DNA of 64,000 nt from Brevibacillus aydinogluensis (GCF_031954365.1 NZ_JAUSVZ010000007.1); one strand, 5' to 3'; positions 17,220-25,566 are shown, numbered from the stretch's first letter. The notes: generated from the sequence alone by a model not told the origin. Program-made: numbers and translations.

Positions 17220-19172
17220 CTAGCCCTCCTGCCGCTCCATCCACTCGCGGTACAGAGCGTCGATCTCCTCCGTCAAGTGCTCCAGTTCCTGCTGGTAGTC
17301 GATCAGTTTCCGGTAGTCCGTCTCGCCGCCGGACAGCAGGGCCGTCACCTCATCCCGCCGGGCTTCCCGCTCGGCAATCGCCCGTTCCAATTCCGCCAGC
17401 TTGTACAGGTTGGGCCGCTTGCGGGAACTGGCCGGTTTCATCGTGTGCGGCATTGTTTCAGAATGCGGACTCTGTTCACGCTGCAGCGGCTCCTCCGCTT
17501 TCCGCTTGTTCTCCGCTGTCCGGCTGGCTGCCCCGCTGAGCCGCTGTCTTCGTTTTTCCCGCGCTTCTTCAAAGGTGCCCTCGTAGTGGACCAGCCGGCC
17601 GTTTTCCACCCAGTAAACGCCGTCCACCATCTTTTGCAAAAAGTACCGGTCGTGGGAGACGATAAGCAGTGATCCCTGAAAGTCGGCCAGCGCCTCCTCC
17701 AGCGTTTCGCGCGCCTCGATGTCCAGGTGGTTGGTCGGCTCGTCCAGCACCAGCAGGTTGATGTCCTGGTGCATCAACTGCGCCAGCCGCAGGCGCATCC
17801 GCTCCCCGCCGCTTAACTGGCTGATCTTTTTGAACACCTGTTCGCCGTAAAACATAAACGCCGCCAGCCGGTGACGCGCTTCCGCCTCGGGGACGGCCGC
17901 CGTCTCGCGAAACACGTCGATCACCCGCTGCTCCTGGTCCCCCTCCAGCGCCCGCTGGGAGAGATAGCCGAGCTTTACACTGCTTCCGATCCGTACCGTA
18001 CCCGCGTCGGGCGGAAGCTCGCCCACCATCATCCTGATCCACGTCGACTTGCCGCAGCCGTTGGGCCCGAGGATCGCTTTTCGTTCGCCGTACCGCAGCA
18101 GAAGAGAGGCGCCGTCAAACAGCTGCTTTCCCCCGAACGACTTGCTCACACCCTCCGCGACCAACACCTCTTCGCCGCTCCGCTCCGCCTTGTGAAACTC
18201 CAGGCCCATCCGCTTCGCTTCCAGACGGGGCCGTTCGATCCGCTCCAGCCGGTTCAGCGCCTTTTCCATGCTTTTCGCCCTGCGGTGAAACGCCTCGTTG
18301 GGCGGATTGGAGCGGTTGCCCCACTCCTTCAGCCGTTTGATCGCTTCCTGCATCTTTTTGATCTTTTTCTGCTGCTCCTGGTACTCGGCAAACTGGTGCA
18401 GCAGCCGCTCCTCCCGCTCTTTGACGAAGGCGCTGTAGTTGCCGGTGTAGTGTTCCACCACGCCTCCGTCGAGGTGGTAGATGGAACTGACCACAGCGTC
18501 CAGAAAGCTGCGGTCGTGCGAGATAATCAGCACCGTTCCCGGATAGTCGCGCAAAAATCCCTCCAGCCACTCCATCGCCTCCAGGTCGAGATGGTTGGTC
18601 GGCTCATCCAGGAGCAGTACGTCGCTCTGTTGGCAGAGCAGTTTGGCCATCCCGGTCTTGGTCTGTTCCCCTCCGCTCAACCGCGAAAAAGGCGTGGACA
18701 AAAATGCCTCGGAGAGACCCAGGCCGTCCGTCACCTGTGCCATTCGGGCTTCCCACTGATAGCCGTCCAGCCGCTCAAACTCGGACTGCAGCGTCTGGTA
18801 GCGCCCGATCAGCCGCTCCAACTCACGATCCGCTTCACTGACGCGGCTCATCTCCTGCTCCAGAAAACGCATCTCTTCCTGTATCGCCAGGACGTCGCCA
18901 AAGGCGCTGGCGATCACGTCCCGCGCCGTCCATTCCGGCGGATACTGCGGCGACTGCGGCAGGTAGGCCCAGCGGATGCCCTTCGCCCGAAATACCTCTC
19001 CCGCGTCGGGCTGCTCCAGGCCGGCCAACAGCTTGAACAGCGTGGTTTTGCCGGCGCCGTTCGGTCCGACGATGCCGATCCGCTCCCCCGCCTTGATTTC
19101 CAGCGTGACATCCCGCAGAACGGGGTCGATTCCGAACGACTTTTGCACGTGTTGGGTTGCGATGATGATCAT
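17220..19172 (-). CDS. ABC-F family ATPase (ribosome-protection / translation factor type)
   Basis: The 650-residue soluble protein has two ATP-binding cassettes and no membrane domain. Cassette 1 has GPNGAGKTT, signature LSGGEQTKTG and LLLDEPTNHLD; cassette 2 has GPNGCGKST, LSGGERMRLRLAQL and LLVLDEPTNHLD. A Lys-rich linker of about 80 residues separates them, and a C-terminal coiled coil (LYKLAELERAIAEREARRDE) follows a charged spacer. SGGEQTK in cassette 1 is common in antibiotic-resistance ABC-F proteins such as Vml, Vga and Msr, while the C-terminal coil also occurs in YdiF/Uup types, so the subfamily is open. ATG 19172 has AAGGAGG 9-12 nt upstream. The long leader with an ORF and terminator suggests induction by ribosome-targeting drugs. 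Confidence 0.88.
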   Translation of the reverse strand: MIIIATQHVQKSFGIDPVLRDVTLEIKAGERIGIVGPNGAGKTTLFKLLAGLEQPDAGEVFRAKGIRWAYLPQSPQYPPEWTARDVIASAFGDVLAIQEEMRFLEQEMSRVSEADRELERLIGRYQTLQSEFERLDGYQWEARMAQVTDGLGLSEAFLSTPFSRLSGGEQTKTGMAKLLCQQSDVLLLDEPTNHLDLEAMEWLEGFLRDYPGTVLIISHDRSFLDAVVSSIYHLDGGVVEHYTGNYSAFVKEREERLLHQFAEYQEQQKKIKKMQEAIKRLKEWGNRSNPPNEAFHRRAKSMEKALNRLERIERPRLEAKRMGLEFHKAERSGEEVLVAEGVSKSFGGKQLFDGASLLLRYGERKAILGPNGCGKSTWIRMMVGELPPDAGTVRIGSSVKLGYLSQRALEGDQEQRVIDVFRETAAVPEAEARHRLAAFMFYGEQVFKKISQLSGGERMRLRLAQLMHQDINLLVLDEPTNHLDIEARETLEEALADFQGSLLIVSHDRYFLQKMVDGVYWVENGRLVHYEGTFEEAREKRRQRLSGAASRTAENKRKAEEPLQREQSPHSETMPHTMKPASSRKRPNLYKLAELERAIAEREARRDEVTALLSGGETDYRKLIDYQQELEHLTEEIDALYREWMERQEG

Positions 19173-19310
19173 GAAAATACGCCTCCTTGGGTTGTGCCAC
19201 CGCCCTGCCCGACAAACAGGTCCGGCCAAGCGGGCCCGCTCCCGCTCAGGAAACGTGAATATCGCCTCCTCCTCCGGGCCACACAGGCGCCGTCGGCCGT
19301 TTTTGGACGC

Positions 19311-19338
19311 AAAAAAGCCGCAGGCCTACACCTGCGGC
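19311..19338 (-). terminator. Strong intrinsic terminator inside the ABC-F leader (putative attenuator)
   Basis: GCCGCAGG (19317-19324) pairs perfectly with CCTGCGGC (19331-19338) around a 6-nt loop, and six Ts follow on the minus strand. It lies 28 nt after the leader ORF stop and about 140 nt before the ABC-F start, in the same direction. No other gene needs a terminator here, so premature termination of the ABC-F transcript is the natural reading. The leader ORF end (GCATCG) can pair with CGATGC beside the 5' arm, a possible alternative fold. Confidence 0.75.
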
Positions 19339-19366
19339 ATCGTTGCACAATCGGACAGACGATGGG

Positions 19367-19504
19367 TTATCGATGCATGGTACGCCTTGGTTGATTCCGC
19401 TCAATTGTATGGCTAAAAAAGGGCAGACTACCCCCTTGGCGGAATTCCTCATGCGTCATGCTGGTAACTTCTACCACAAACCACGCTTGAACAGCCCCAA
19501 ACAC
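19367..19504 (-). CDS. 45-codon leader ORF upstream of the ABC-F gene
   Basis: On the minus strand a GTG start at 19504 lies 9 nt after AAGGAGG, a textbook ribosome site. The frame runs 45 codons (VFGAVQAWFVVEVTSMTHEE and onward) to a TAA at 19367-19369, shortly before a strong terminator. The peptide resembles no known family and its composition (aromatic and basic, ending RRTMHR) is like a leader rather than a functional protein. A weak promoter (TTGCCT at 19582-19587, TAAAGT at 19558-19563, 18-nt spacer) lies upstream. The role as a stalling sensor is inferred from this layout, as in the vmlR, bmrCD and msr leaders. Confidence 0.55.
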   Translation of the reverse strand: MFGAVQAWFVVEVTSMTHEEFRQGGSLPFFSHTIERNQPRRTMHR

Positions 19505-19588
19505 GTACCTGCACCTCCTTACCCAAGATAATCGCACCAATCGTTTCTATACATTCTACTTTACAGCATCCGGTTTGGAAAAGGCAAC

Positions 19589-19614
19589 AAAAAACCGGAC
19601 CCTCATCGGCCCGG
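19589..19614 (-). terminator. Terminator of the PrcB-like gene, containing its stop codon
   Basis: On the minus strand CCGGGCC pairs with GGTCCGG (one G-T wobble), followed by six Ts. The TGA stop (19603-19605) lies in the loop, so the last sense codons form one arm. It shields the ABC-F leader promoter, which starts immediately downstream. Confidence 0.75.
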
Positions 19615-20388
19615 CTGGATCTTCTGCTGTTCAAACAACGGCTGTTTCGTATCGGCATCGTAAAACTGGATGGTCGTGTTCGGCGGCAGTTTCACCCGGG
19701 CGACCAGATACGGATAGGTGATCACCTGGGCGTAGAGCCTGCCCGGTTCCGGCTTGGTCTGCTTGACGTACACCTTGAGCTGCTCCAAGCTCCACTCCGT
19801 ACCGGTCACCTTCAAACCGTAACCGGGATTGGGCGCCTGACCGAGGGCGATCACGTACAAGTCACCCAGGTTGTGCACGCCCCGCTGCTCCTTCACCTTC
19901 TGGACAAATGCTTTCTCCTCTGCGCTCAATTGCCCGTTCTCAAGCACTTTGAACGCATCATCGTCTCCTTTTGGCTTCACGATATCCACCTCCTTCGTGG
20001 TTGGGTTCCATTGAATCGAAAGCCCCGCCTGTTCGATTACCCAGCGAAGCGGCAGATAGACAGTGCCGTTGTACTCCCGGGCTCCGTGCTCGATCGTGGT
20101 CCACTTCCCGTCGACGGCCACCTCGCCGGTGTTCAGCTTGAAAGCAAGAGTCCTGTTTGATGGCAGCGACAGCACCCCTGTATTGCCCTCCACCTTCCAG
20201 GCGGCTTGCAGAAACTCGCTCACATCCGCCGCAGCCGCATAGGTTCGCTGGTTGACTGTAATCGCCTCGTGCTTCCATTGCACGGCGTGACCGTTCACTG
20301 TGATCTTGGCGGTTACATCAGCCACAGCCGGAACGGTGAGGAGCAGTTGCAGCCCGACGGCGCAGGCCACAGCCTTCTTCCATTTCAT
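19603..20388 (-). CDS. Secreted protein: copper-amine-oxidase-N-like domain plus PrcB-like domain
   Basis: The 261-residue product starts with a Sec signal peptide (MKWKKAVACAVG, hydrophobic core, cleavage near AVA-DV). Residues about 28-128 look like a copper amine oxidase N-terminal/stalk fold, common in Paenibacillaceae surface proteins: ITVNQRTYAAAADVSEFL and YLPLRWVIEQAGLSIQWNP. The C-terminal part (YVIALGQAPNPGYGLKV, YAQVITYPYLVARVKLP) resembles the PrcB_C domain, known from protease-complex subunits. It is probably extracellular and binding rather than catalytic. ATG 20388 has GGAGG 8 nt upstream. Confidence 0.75.
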   Translation of the reverse strand: MKWKKAVACAVGLQLLLTVPAVADVTAKITVNGHAVQWKHEAITVNQRTYAAAADVSEFLQAAWKVEGNTGVLSLPSNRTLAFKLNTGEVAVDGKWTTIEHGAREYNGTVYLPLRWVIEQAGLSIQWNPTTKEVDIVKPKGDDDAFKVLENGQLSAEEKAFVQKVKEQRGVHNLGDLYVIALGQAPNPGYGLKVTGTEWSLEQLKVYVKQTKPEPGRLYAQVITYPYLVARVKLPPNTTIQFYDADTKQPLFEQQKIQPGR

Positions 20389-20492
20389 GCGCAATTCCTC
20401 CAATCTGTTACATCATGTGTTGCTGTTTACCTTGTATGACTGCTTGGAGATGGGAAATGTTTCATGAACATCCAAAACCGCTTTGACCGCAG

Positions 20493-21431
20493 TCAGCGGA
20501 TCAACATACTGCCCACCATCAGCACGGCGGGAATCGTCAAGAGTGCGAGCAGCGTGGAAAAGACCGTCGTCATCGCCCCCATCTCCTCATCGGCCGCGTA
20601 CCGGGCGAACAGGATGGACGCCATCGCCACCGTCGGCATGGCCACCTGAACAATCGCGACGCGGGTAATCTCCGCGTCCACGTGCAGTTGGGACAACAGC
20701 AGCGCTGCCGAGAGCGGAAACACAAACAGCTTGAACATAAGCGGCACGCCCAACAACGGCAGGGACACCTGCCGCTTGTTGCGCAGGAGGAGCGGCAGCA
20801 GCATGCCGATGTAGAGCATCGCCAGGGGAGAAGCCAGCCGGGCCAGCGCTGCAGCCAACTGCTTCACCGGTTCGGGCGGCGTCAGGCCGGACATCGCAAA
20901 GCCGAGACCGGCAACGATGGCGATCATCGGAATGTTGACCATCGCTTTCAGTCCCTTCAGCGAGAAGCTCCCTTTCTCCTGCAGCATCATCACCGCCACG
21001 GTCCACATGACAAAATCAAGTCCGGCGTCAAAGACGGCGGCGAGCACCGCCCCTTTCGGCCCAAACAGGGCAGCGCACAGGGGAAGGCCGATAAATCCAG
21101 TATTGCCCAAACCGGAGAGAATAGCCAGTTCACGCCGCTTTTTGGCAGACAGCGGCAGCGTTCGCGCCCCCAGCCAGCCGATGAGAATGCCCAGGCAGTT
21201 TAATAGTACAGAAACAGCGAATATTCCGAATATTTGCAGCATGAGACGATCGTCAATCGGCGTTTGAAATACCCCGTCTAATATGATGCAGGGCATCGCC
21301 ACATTGACGATAATCGTGATCAGGAGCTGGCGGGAATCGGCCGCGAGCGGCTGGCGGATGCCGATCACCGCACCGATGCCGATGATCGCCGCCATCACCA
21401 GGATCGATTGAATAAGCGTGTTCATTTCCAT
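20493..21431 (-). CDS. AEC family transporter (auxin efflux carrier-like)
   Basis: The 312-residue protein has about ten membrane segments in two halves, with the AEC signature GLGNTGFIGLPL in the first half and a conserved Pro-rich PVKQLAAALARLASPLAMLYIGM in the second. Bacterial members (MdcF, YwkB-like) move organic anions such as malate or malonate, or unknown substrates. ATG 21431 has GGAGG 9 nt upstream; a second ATG is two codons downstream. It stands downstream of the Imm1-like gene on the same strand with a 31-nt gap, so the two may be co-transcribed. Confidence 0.85.
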   Translation of the reverse strand: MEMNTLIQSILVMAAIIGIGAVIGIRQPLAADSRQLLITIIVNVAMPCIILDGVFQTPIDDRLMLQIFGIFAVSVLLNCLGILIGWLGARTLPLSAKKRRELAILSGLGNTGFIGLPLCAALFGPKGAVLAAVFDAGLDFVMWTVAVMMLQEKGSFSLKGLKAMVNIPMIAIVAGLGFAMSGLTPPEPVKQLAAALARLASPLAMLYIGMLLPLLLRNKRQVSLPLLGVPLMFKLFVFPLSAALLLSQLHVDAEITRVAIVQVAMPTVAMASILFARYAADEEMGAMTTVFSTLLALLTIPAVLMVGSMLIR

Positions 21432-21462
21432 CGTCGACGACCTCCGGTGCCTCGTCCCTGTG

Positions 21463-21864
21463 CTACATCTCTACCGGCTGCCAGGTAAGGCCGTTCGGTT
21501 CTCCTTTTTCGCAGGTGCGCAAAATGTCGCCGCAGACGGGAATTGCCTGCTCCAGCGGTACACACCAAGCGGCGGGAAAAGCCACCTCGCTGCCTTCGAT
21601 CGTCAGGGTAGTCATGACGGCTGCCGGCTTGTCCTGCGACAGCACGTAATGGCGCTCGACTGGCTCGTGTTCTTTCCACTGCACCAGGACGAGTCCCTGA
21701 TTTCCGCCGGCCACCACCAAATCCACGTGGTCGCCGTACGCGGCGTGCACCAGTGTCCTGGTCGTGCCGTCCAGTTGGGCGATCGCCTTCAGCACCTCGT
21801 GCCAGGCTGTATGGTTTTGCTCCGTGCCGGTTTCGTCTGTATACATGCGCCAGTCGTTTAACAT
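21463..21864 (-). CDS. Imm1-like immunity protein
   Basis: The 133-residue soluble protein fits the Imm1 immunity family pattern: AWHEVLKAIAQLDGTTRT, VDLVVAGGNQGLVLVQW, a strand pair around VERHYVL, then VAFPAAWCVPLEQAI and a final GLTWQPVEM. Imm1 proteins neutralise cognate polymorphic nuclease or deaminase toxins in the cytoplasm. No toxin gene lies within the window nearby, so this would be an orphan immunity gene, or it may have another role. The resemblance is by motif recall only. AEC transporter follows on the same strand. Confidence 0.55.
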   Translation of the reverse strand: MLNDWRMYTDETGTEQNHTAWHEVLKAIAQLDGTTRTLVHAAYGDHVDLVVAGGNQGLVLVQWKEHEPVERHYVLSQDKPAAVMTTLTIEGSEVAFPAAWCVPLEQAIPVCGDILRTCEKGEPNGLTWQPVEM

Positions 21865-22145
21865 CGTAAAATCTCCTTTTTTCTCTCCGGCCGAATCGCC
21901 ACGAGTGCCGCCGGAGTCCGTGATTCATTGGTGTGATGATGCCAGAAGCAGCAGCCCCCGCTTTCCGGGAAAGGGGGGCTCTTTCACTTCGTTCCTATTG
22001 TACGCCTCTTCGTATGCAGACTCAACCACGAACTTCACTGCCGGAACGGTACAGGCAAAGCCAATCTGCCAATCTGGTCCACAGCCATCATGTTCCGCAT
22101 ATGTTGGGTATCCTAAAAAAATGGGAGGCCGGTTGTTTCTGGTCA
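21865..22145. other. Gene-poor interval before the cystine transporter
   Basis: I see no convincing gene. It holds one strong hairpin at 21953-21980 (AGCCCCC pairing with GGGGGCT, with CTTTC/GAAAG inside) whose transcript of origin is unclear because neither flanking gene ends here. A 78-codon minus-strand frame crosses it but overlaps the tcyA promoter and lacks a ribosome site. Confidence 0.5.
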
Positions 22146-22174
22146 TTGACAAATACGGCAAAGCCTTTTAGTAT
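22146..22174 (+). promoter_or_regulatory. Strong sigma-A promoter of the first tcyA-like gene
   Basis: TTGACA (22146-22151), 17-nt spacer, TAGTAT (22169-22174). The spacer ends CTTT as in the second promoter at 23191. The start codon is about 40 nt downstream. Confidence 0.85.
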
Positions 22175-22214
22175 GATCCCATGAAATTCATATCAACTTA
22201 GTGGGGGTTTCTCG

Positions 22215-23042
22215 ATGAAAAAATGGGTTTGTGCAGCTTTAATTACTAGTTTGCTACTTGGTATTACCGGCTGCGGCACGTCCACAACGCCTGCCCAGCC
22301 TGAACAATCTGGTGCTTCCAACGGTGAGGCCTCCACGCAAAACCTGCTGGAGAAAGTAAAGGCAGAAGGCAAACTGGTCATCGGCACGGAAGGCACCTAT
22401 GCCCCGTTTACGTTCCACGATCAATCGGGAAAACTGACCGGCTACGACGTGGACGTCATTACCGAAGTGGCCAAACGGCTCGGCGTGGAGCCAGTCTTTC
22501 AGGAGACACAGTGGGACGCGATGTTCGCCGGTCTCGACGCCAAACGCTTTGACGTGATCGCCAACCAGGTAGGCATCAAGCCGGACCGCCAGGAAAAATA
22601 CGATTTTTCCCAGCCGTACTCCGTTTCCCGCGCTGTCTTGGTGACGCACAAGGACAACAACACAGTGAAGGACTTCTCGGACATCAAAGGCCTGCAAGCC
22701 GGCCAGTCGATGACCAGCAACTACGCTGACATGGCACGTGAACTGGGCGCCGAAATCGTCGCCGTCGACAATTTCAACAACGCCATCGATCTGATTTCCA
22801 CCAAGCGCGTTGACGTCGTGATCAACGACAACCTGTCCGTCCTCGACTTCCTGAAACAGAAGCCGAACACGCCGATCAAGATCGTCAAGGAGAACCAGGA
22901 AGGCGTCCCGTGCGCTTTCATGTTCCGCAAAGGCAGCGACGAACTGGTGCAAGAGATCGACAAGGTGCTGGAGAGCATGAAGCAGGACGGCACGCTGAAG
23001 CAAATTTCCCAAAAATGGTTTGGCAAAGACATCAGCCAATAA
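22215..23042 (+). CDS. tcyA: Cystine-type ABC transporter substrate-binding lipoprotein, copy 1
   Basis: The 275-residue product has a lipoprotein signal ending in the lipobox ITGC (Cys about residue 20), then a polar-amino-acid binding domain (SBP family 3). Blocks EGKLVIGTEGTYAPFTF, YDVDVITEVAKRLGVEPVF, ETQWDAMFAGLDAKRFDVIA and QKWFGKDIS closely follow Bacillus TcyA, the L-cystine receptor; cystine is therefore the likely ligand, though related receptors bind other amino acids. It sits on the outer face of the membrane and feeds the permease and ATPase encoded downstream. A 5' GGGGG-type ribosome site precedes the ATG. Confidence 0.82.
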   Translation: MKKWVCAALITSLLLGITGCGTSTTPAQPEQSGASNGEASTQNLLEKVKAEGKLVIGTEGTYAPFTFHDQSGKLTGYDVDVITEVAKRLGVEPVFQETQWDAMFAGLDAKRFDVIANQVGIKPDRQEKYDFSQPYSVSRAVLVTHKDNNTVKDFSDIKGLQAGQSMTSNYADMARELGAEIVAVDNFNNAIDLISTKRVDVVINDNLSVLDFLKQKPNTPIKIVKENQEGVPCAFMFRKGSDELVQEIDKVLESMKQDGTLKQISQKWFGKDISQ

Positions 23043-23190
23043 CCCAGGTTGGCTTGCCAGGTGGCACGGCCTCTGATTCCGGTCGGAGTGGAGGTCGGCC
23101 ACTTTTCTTCTTACAGCCAAGAAATTACAGCCAAAAAACGGAGGCTTGACCGGCCTCCATCCCGTTTGTGACGGAGTGAAATCTGGCACA

Positions 23191-23219
23191 TTGACAAAAC
23201 GGATCAACCCTTTTAGTAT
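23191..23219 (+). promoter_or_regulatory. Strong sigma-A promoter of the second tcyA-like gene
   Basis: TTGACA (23191-23196), 17-nt spacer, TAGTAT (23214-23219). The elements and the CTTT before the -10 box are the same as at 22146-22174, so the promoter was duplicated with the gene. Confidence 0.85.
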
Positions 23220-23265
23220 GGTCTCAATATTCCAACCAGTCATATTGTTTCAGGGGGATTTTTCC

Positions 23266-24093
23266 ATGAAAACACGATTGGTTTTCGCACTCATCTCCAC
23301 CTTGCTTTTGGGAGCGGCCAGCTGCAGCTCCGCCAGTCCATCTCCATCCGCCGACACTGCCTCCGCCCCTGCCGAGCAAAAGGCCGAGCAGAACCTGTTG
23401 GAAAAAGTAAAAGCGGAAGGGAAACTGGTGATCGGCACGGAAGGCACCTATCCTCCCTTTACGTTCCACGATTCGTCGGGCAAGCTGACCGGCTTTGACG
23501 TGGAAGTGGTGTCGGAGATCGCCAGACGCATCGGCGTCGAGCCTGTCTTTCAAGAGACACAGTGGGACGCGCTGTTTGCCGGTCTTGATGCCAAGCGCTT
23601 TGACGTGATCGCGAACCAGGTGGGCATCCGGCCGGACCGCCTGAAAACGTACGACTTTTCCAAGCCGTACACCGTATCCACCGCCGTGCTGGTGACCCAC
23701 AAGGACAACAACACCGTCACCAGCTTTTCGGACATCAAGGGATTGAAAGCGGCGCAGACGCTGACCAGCAACCTGACCGACATCGCCAGAGAAAACGGCG
23801 CGGAAATCGTCGCCGTGGAAGGATTTAACCAGGCGATCGGCCTGCTCGTCTCCAAGCGGGTGGACGTCACCATCAACGACGGCCTGTCCTTCCTGGACTA
23901 TCAAAAGCAGAAGCCGGACACGCCGATCAAAGTCGTCGCCAAGCATCCGGACAGCGCCAAAAACGGCTTCATGTTCCGCAAAGGCAGCAAGGAACTGGTA
24001 GACGCCTTCAACAAGGCGCTGGACGACATGATGCAAGACGGCACGTATCTAAAAATCTCCGAGAAATGGTTTGGTGCAGATGTTTCCAAATAG
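23266..24093 (+). CDS. tcyA: Cystine-type ABC transporter substrate-binding lipoprotein, copy 2
   Basis: The 275-residue product has the same length as copy 1 and a lipobox AASC (Cys about residue 20). The mature domain matches copy 1 nearly block for block, for example EGKLVIGTEGTYPPFTFHD, DALFAGLDAKRFDVIANQVG and the C-terminal EKWFGADVSK. It is a tandem duplicate with its own promoter. ATG 23266 has AGGGGGA upstream. Its last codons overlap the permease start at 24080, so this copy is in the operon with tcyBC; two copies may widen ligand range. Confidence 0.82.
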   Translation: MKTRLVFALISTLLLGAASCSSASPSPSADTASAPAEQKAEQNLLEKVKAEGKLVIGTEGTYPPFTFHDSSGKLTGFDVEVVSEIARRIGVEPVFQETQWDALFAGLDAKRFDVIANQVGIRPDRLKTYDFSKPYTVSTAVLVTHKDNNTVTSFSDIKGLKAAQTLTSNLTDIARENGAEIVAVEGFNQAIGLLVSKRVDVTINDGLSFLDYQKQKPDTPIKVVAKHPDSAKNGFMFRKGSKELVDAFNKALDDMMQDGTYLKISEKWFGADVSK

Positions 24094-24778
24094 CTTGTTC
24101 GACAACCCTGAACGCCTGGAGCGATGGATTGAGATCGCACAGAGCTCGTTTCTTCCCCTGTTGAAAGGAGCACTGACGTACTCGCTGTCGCTGTCCATCA
24201 TTTCGTTTGCCATCGGCCTGGTGATCGCCGTCCTGACGGCGCTTGCCCGCATCTCCGGCAGCAAGCCGCTGGTGGCCATCGCCCGCGTCTACGTCTCCAT
24301 CATTCGCGGCACGCCGCTATTGGTGCAGCTCTTCATTCTCTTTTACGGCCTGCCCAGCGTCGGTCTGACCATCGATCCGTTTCCGTCCGCAGTGATCGGC
24401 TTTTCCCTCAACGTCGGGGCGTACGCGTCGGAAGTGGTGCGGGCCGCGATTCTGTCCATTCCCAAGGGACAGTGGGAAGCCGCCTATTCGCTGGGGATGA
24501 CCTACCGGCAGGCGCTGCAGCGCGTCATCCTGCCGCAGGCAGCCCGTGTCTCGGTGCCGCCGCTGTCCAACTCGTACATCAGCCTGGTGAAAGACACGTC
24601 GCTGGCCGCCACCATTTTGGTGCCGGAGATGTTCCGCAAGGCGCAGGAGATTACCGCCACCACCTACGAACCGCTGCTGGTCTATTCAGAGGCTGCGTTC
24701 ATCTACTGGCTGATCTGCCTGATCCTCTCCTTCATCCAGGACCGGATCGAAAGCAGGCTGGACCGTTACGTCGCCTAG
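24080..24778 (+). CDS. tcyB: Cystine-type ABC transporter permease
   Basis: The 232-residue integral membrane protein has about five spans and the conserved EAA loop (GQWEAAYSLGMTYRQALQRVILPQA), which docks with the ATPase. The IIRGTPLLVQLFILFYGLP block is diagnostic of polar-amino-acid permeases. The start overlaps the end of the second binding-protein gene by 14 nt; ATG 24080 is chosen, with GTG 24074 and TTG 24071 also in frame. Only one permease is encoded, so it must work as a homodimer. Confidence 0.85.
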   Translation: MFPNSLFDNPERLERWIEIAQSSFLPLLKGALTYSLSLSIISFAIGLVIAVLTALARISGSKPLVAIARVYVSIIRGTPLLVQLFILFYGLPSVGLTIDPFPSAVIGFSLNVGAYASEVVRAAILSIPKGQWEAAYSLGMTYRQALQRVILPQAARVSVPPLSNSYISLVKDTSLAATILVPEMFRKAQEITATTYEPLLVYSEAAFIYWLICLILSFIQDRIESRLDRYVA

Positions 24779-24794
24779 AAGGGAAGAATGTTGG

Positions 24795-25535
24795 ATGATC
24801 GTCATTTCAAATCTTCACAAACGCTTTGGAGACCTGCATGTGTTGAAAGGGGTCTCGCTGACGGTGGAAAAAGGCAAGGTGGTCGTCATCATCGGACCGT
24901 CCGGCTCGGGCAAAACCACCCTGCTGCGCTGCCTCAACGCGCTGGAACTGCCGACCGAAGGCAGCGTCCAAATCGGCGAGGTAAAGCTGGACTTCTCCGC
25001 CCGCGGCAAAGTGGACAAGGCGGAGATCGCCCGGCTGCGCCGACAGACCGGCATGGTGTTTCAAGGCTACAACCTGTTCCCGCACATGACCGCCCTGCAA
25101 AACGTGATGGAAGGGCCCGTCACGGTAAAGAAGGAATCACCGGACAAGGCCAGGGCCAAGGCGGTCTCCCTGCTGACCAAGGTGGGGCTGGCGGACAAAC
25201 TGGACCACTACCCCGCCCAGCTCTCCGGCGGGCAGCAGCAGCGTGTCGGCATCGCCCGCGCGCTGGCGATGGACCCGCAGGTGATGCTGTTTGACGAACC
25301 GACCTCCGCTCTTGACCCGGAGCTCGTCGGCGAAGTGCTGAAGGTCATGAAGGAACTGGCCCTGGAAGGCATGACGATGGTCATCGTCACACATGAAATG
25401 GCGTTTGCCCGGGACGTGGCCGACGAGGTGATCTTCATGGACCAGGGACTGATTGTGGAACGCGGCACGCCGGAGCAGCTTTTCACCCGCCCGCAGGAAG
25501 AGCGCACGCGTCAATTCTTGCAGCTCCTGAGCTGA
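24795..25535 (+). CDS. tcyC: Cystine-type ABC transporter ATPase
   Basis: The 246-residue cytoplasmic ATPase has Walker A GPSGSGKTT, Q-loop GMVFQGYNLFPHMTAL, signature LSGGQQQRVGIARAL and Walker B VMLFDEPTSALDPEL, as in GlnQ/TcyC enzymes. It powers uptake through the adjacent permease. It starts 16 nt after tcyB, with no strong ribosome site (weak TTGG), and ends before a strong terminator, closing the operon. Confidence 0.88.
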   Translation: MIVISNLHKRFGDLHVLKGVSLTVEKGKVVVIIGPSGSGKTTLLRCLNALELPTEGSVQIGEVKLDFSARGKVDKAEIARLRRQTGMVFQGYNLFPHMTALQNVMEGPVTVKKESPDKARAKAVSLLTKVGLADKLDHYPAQLSGGQQQRVGIARALAMDPQVMLFDEPTSALDPELVGEVLKVMKELALEGMTMVIVTHEMAFARDVADEVIFMDQGLIVERGTPEQLFTRPQEERTRQFLQLLS

Positions 25536-25566
25536 GCGATTACCCCTTCGCTTTCGTTCAGCAATC

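Noticed and set aside
19246..19452. 68-codon minus-strand frame crossing the ABC-F leader terminator
   Set aside because: It has no ribosome site and reads through the terminator; the GTG-started frame at 19367-19504 has a far better ribosome site.
21925..22161. 78-codon minus-strand frame before the cystine transporter
   Set aside because: Its start overlaps the -10/-35 region of a strong opposite promoter and there is no ribosome site.
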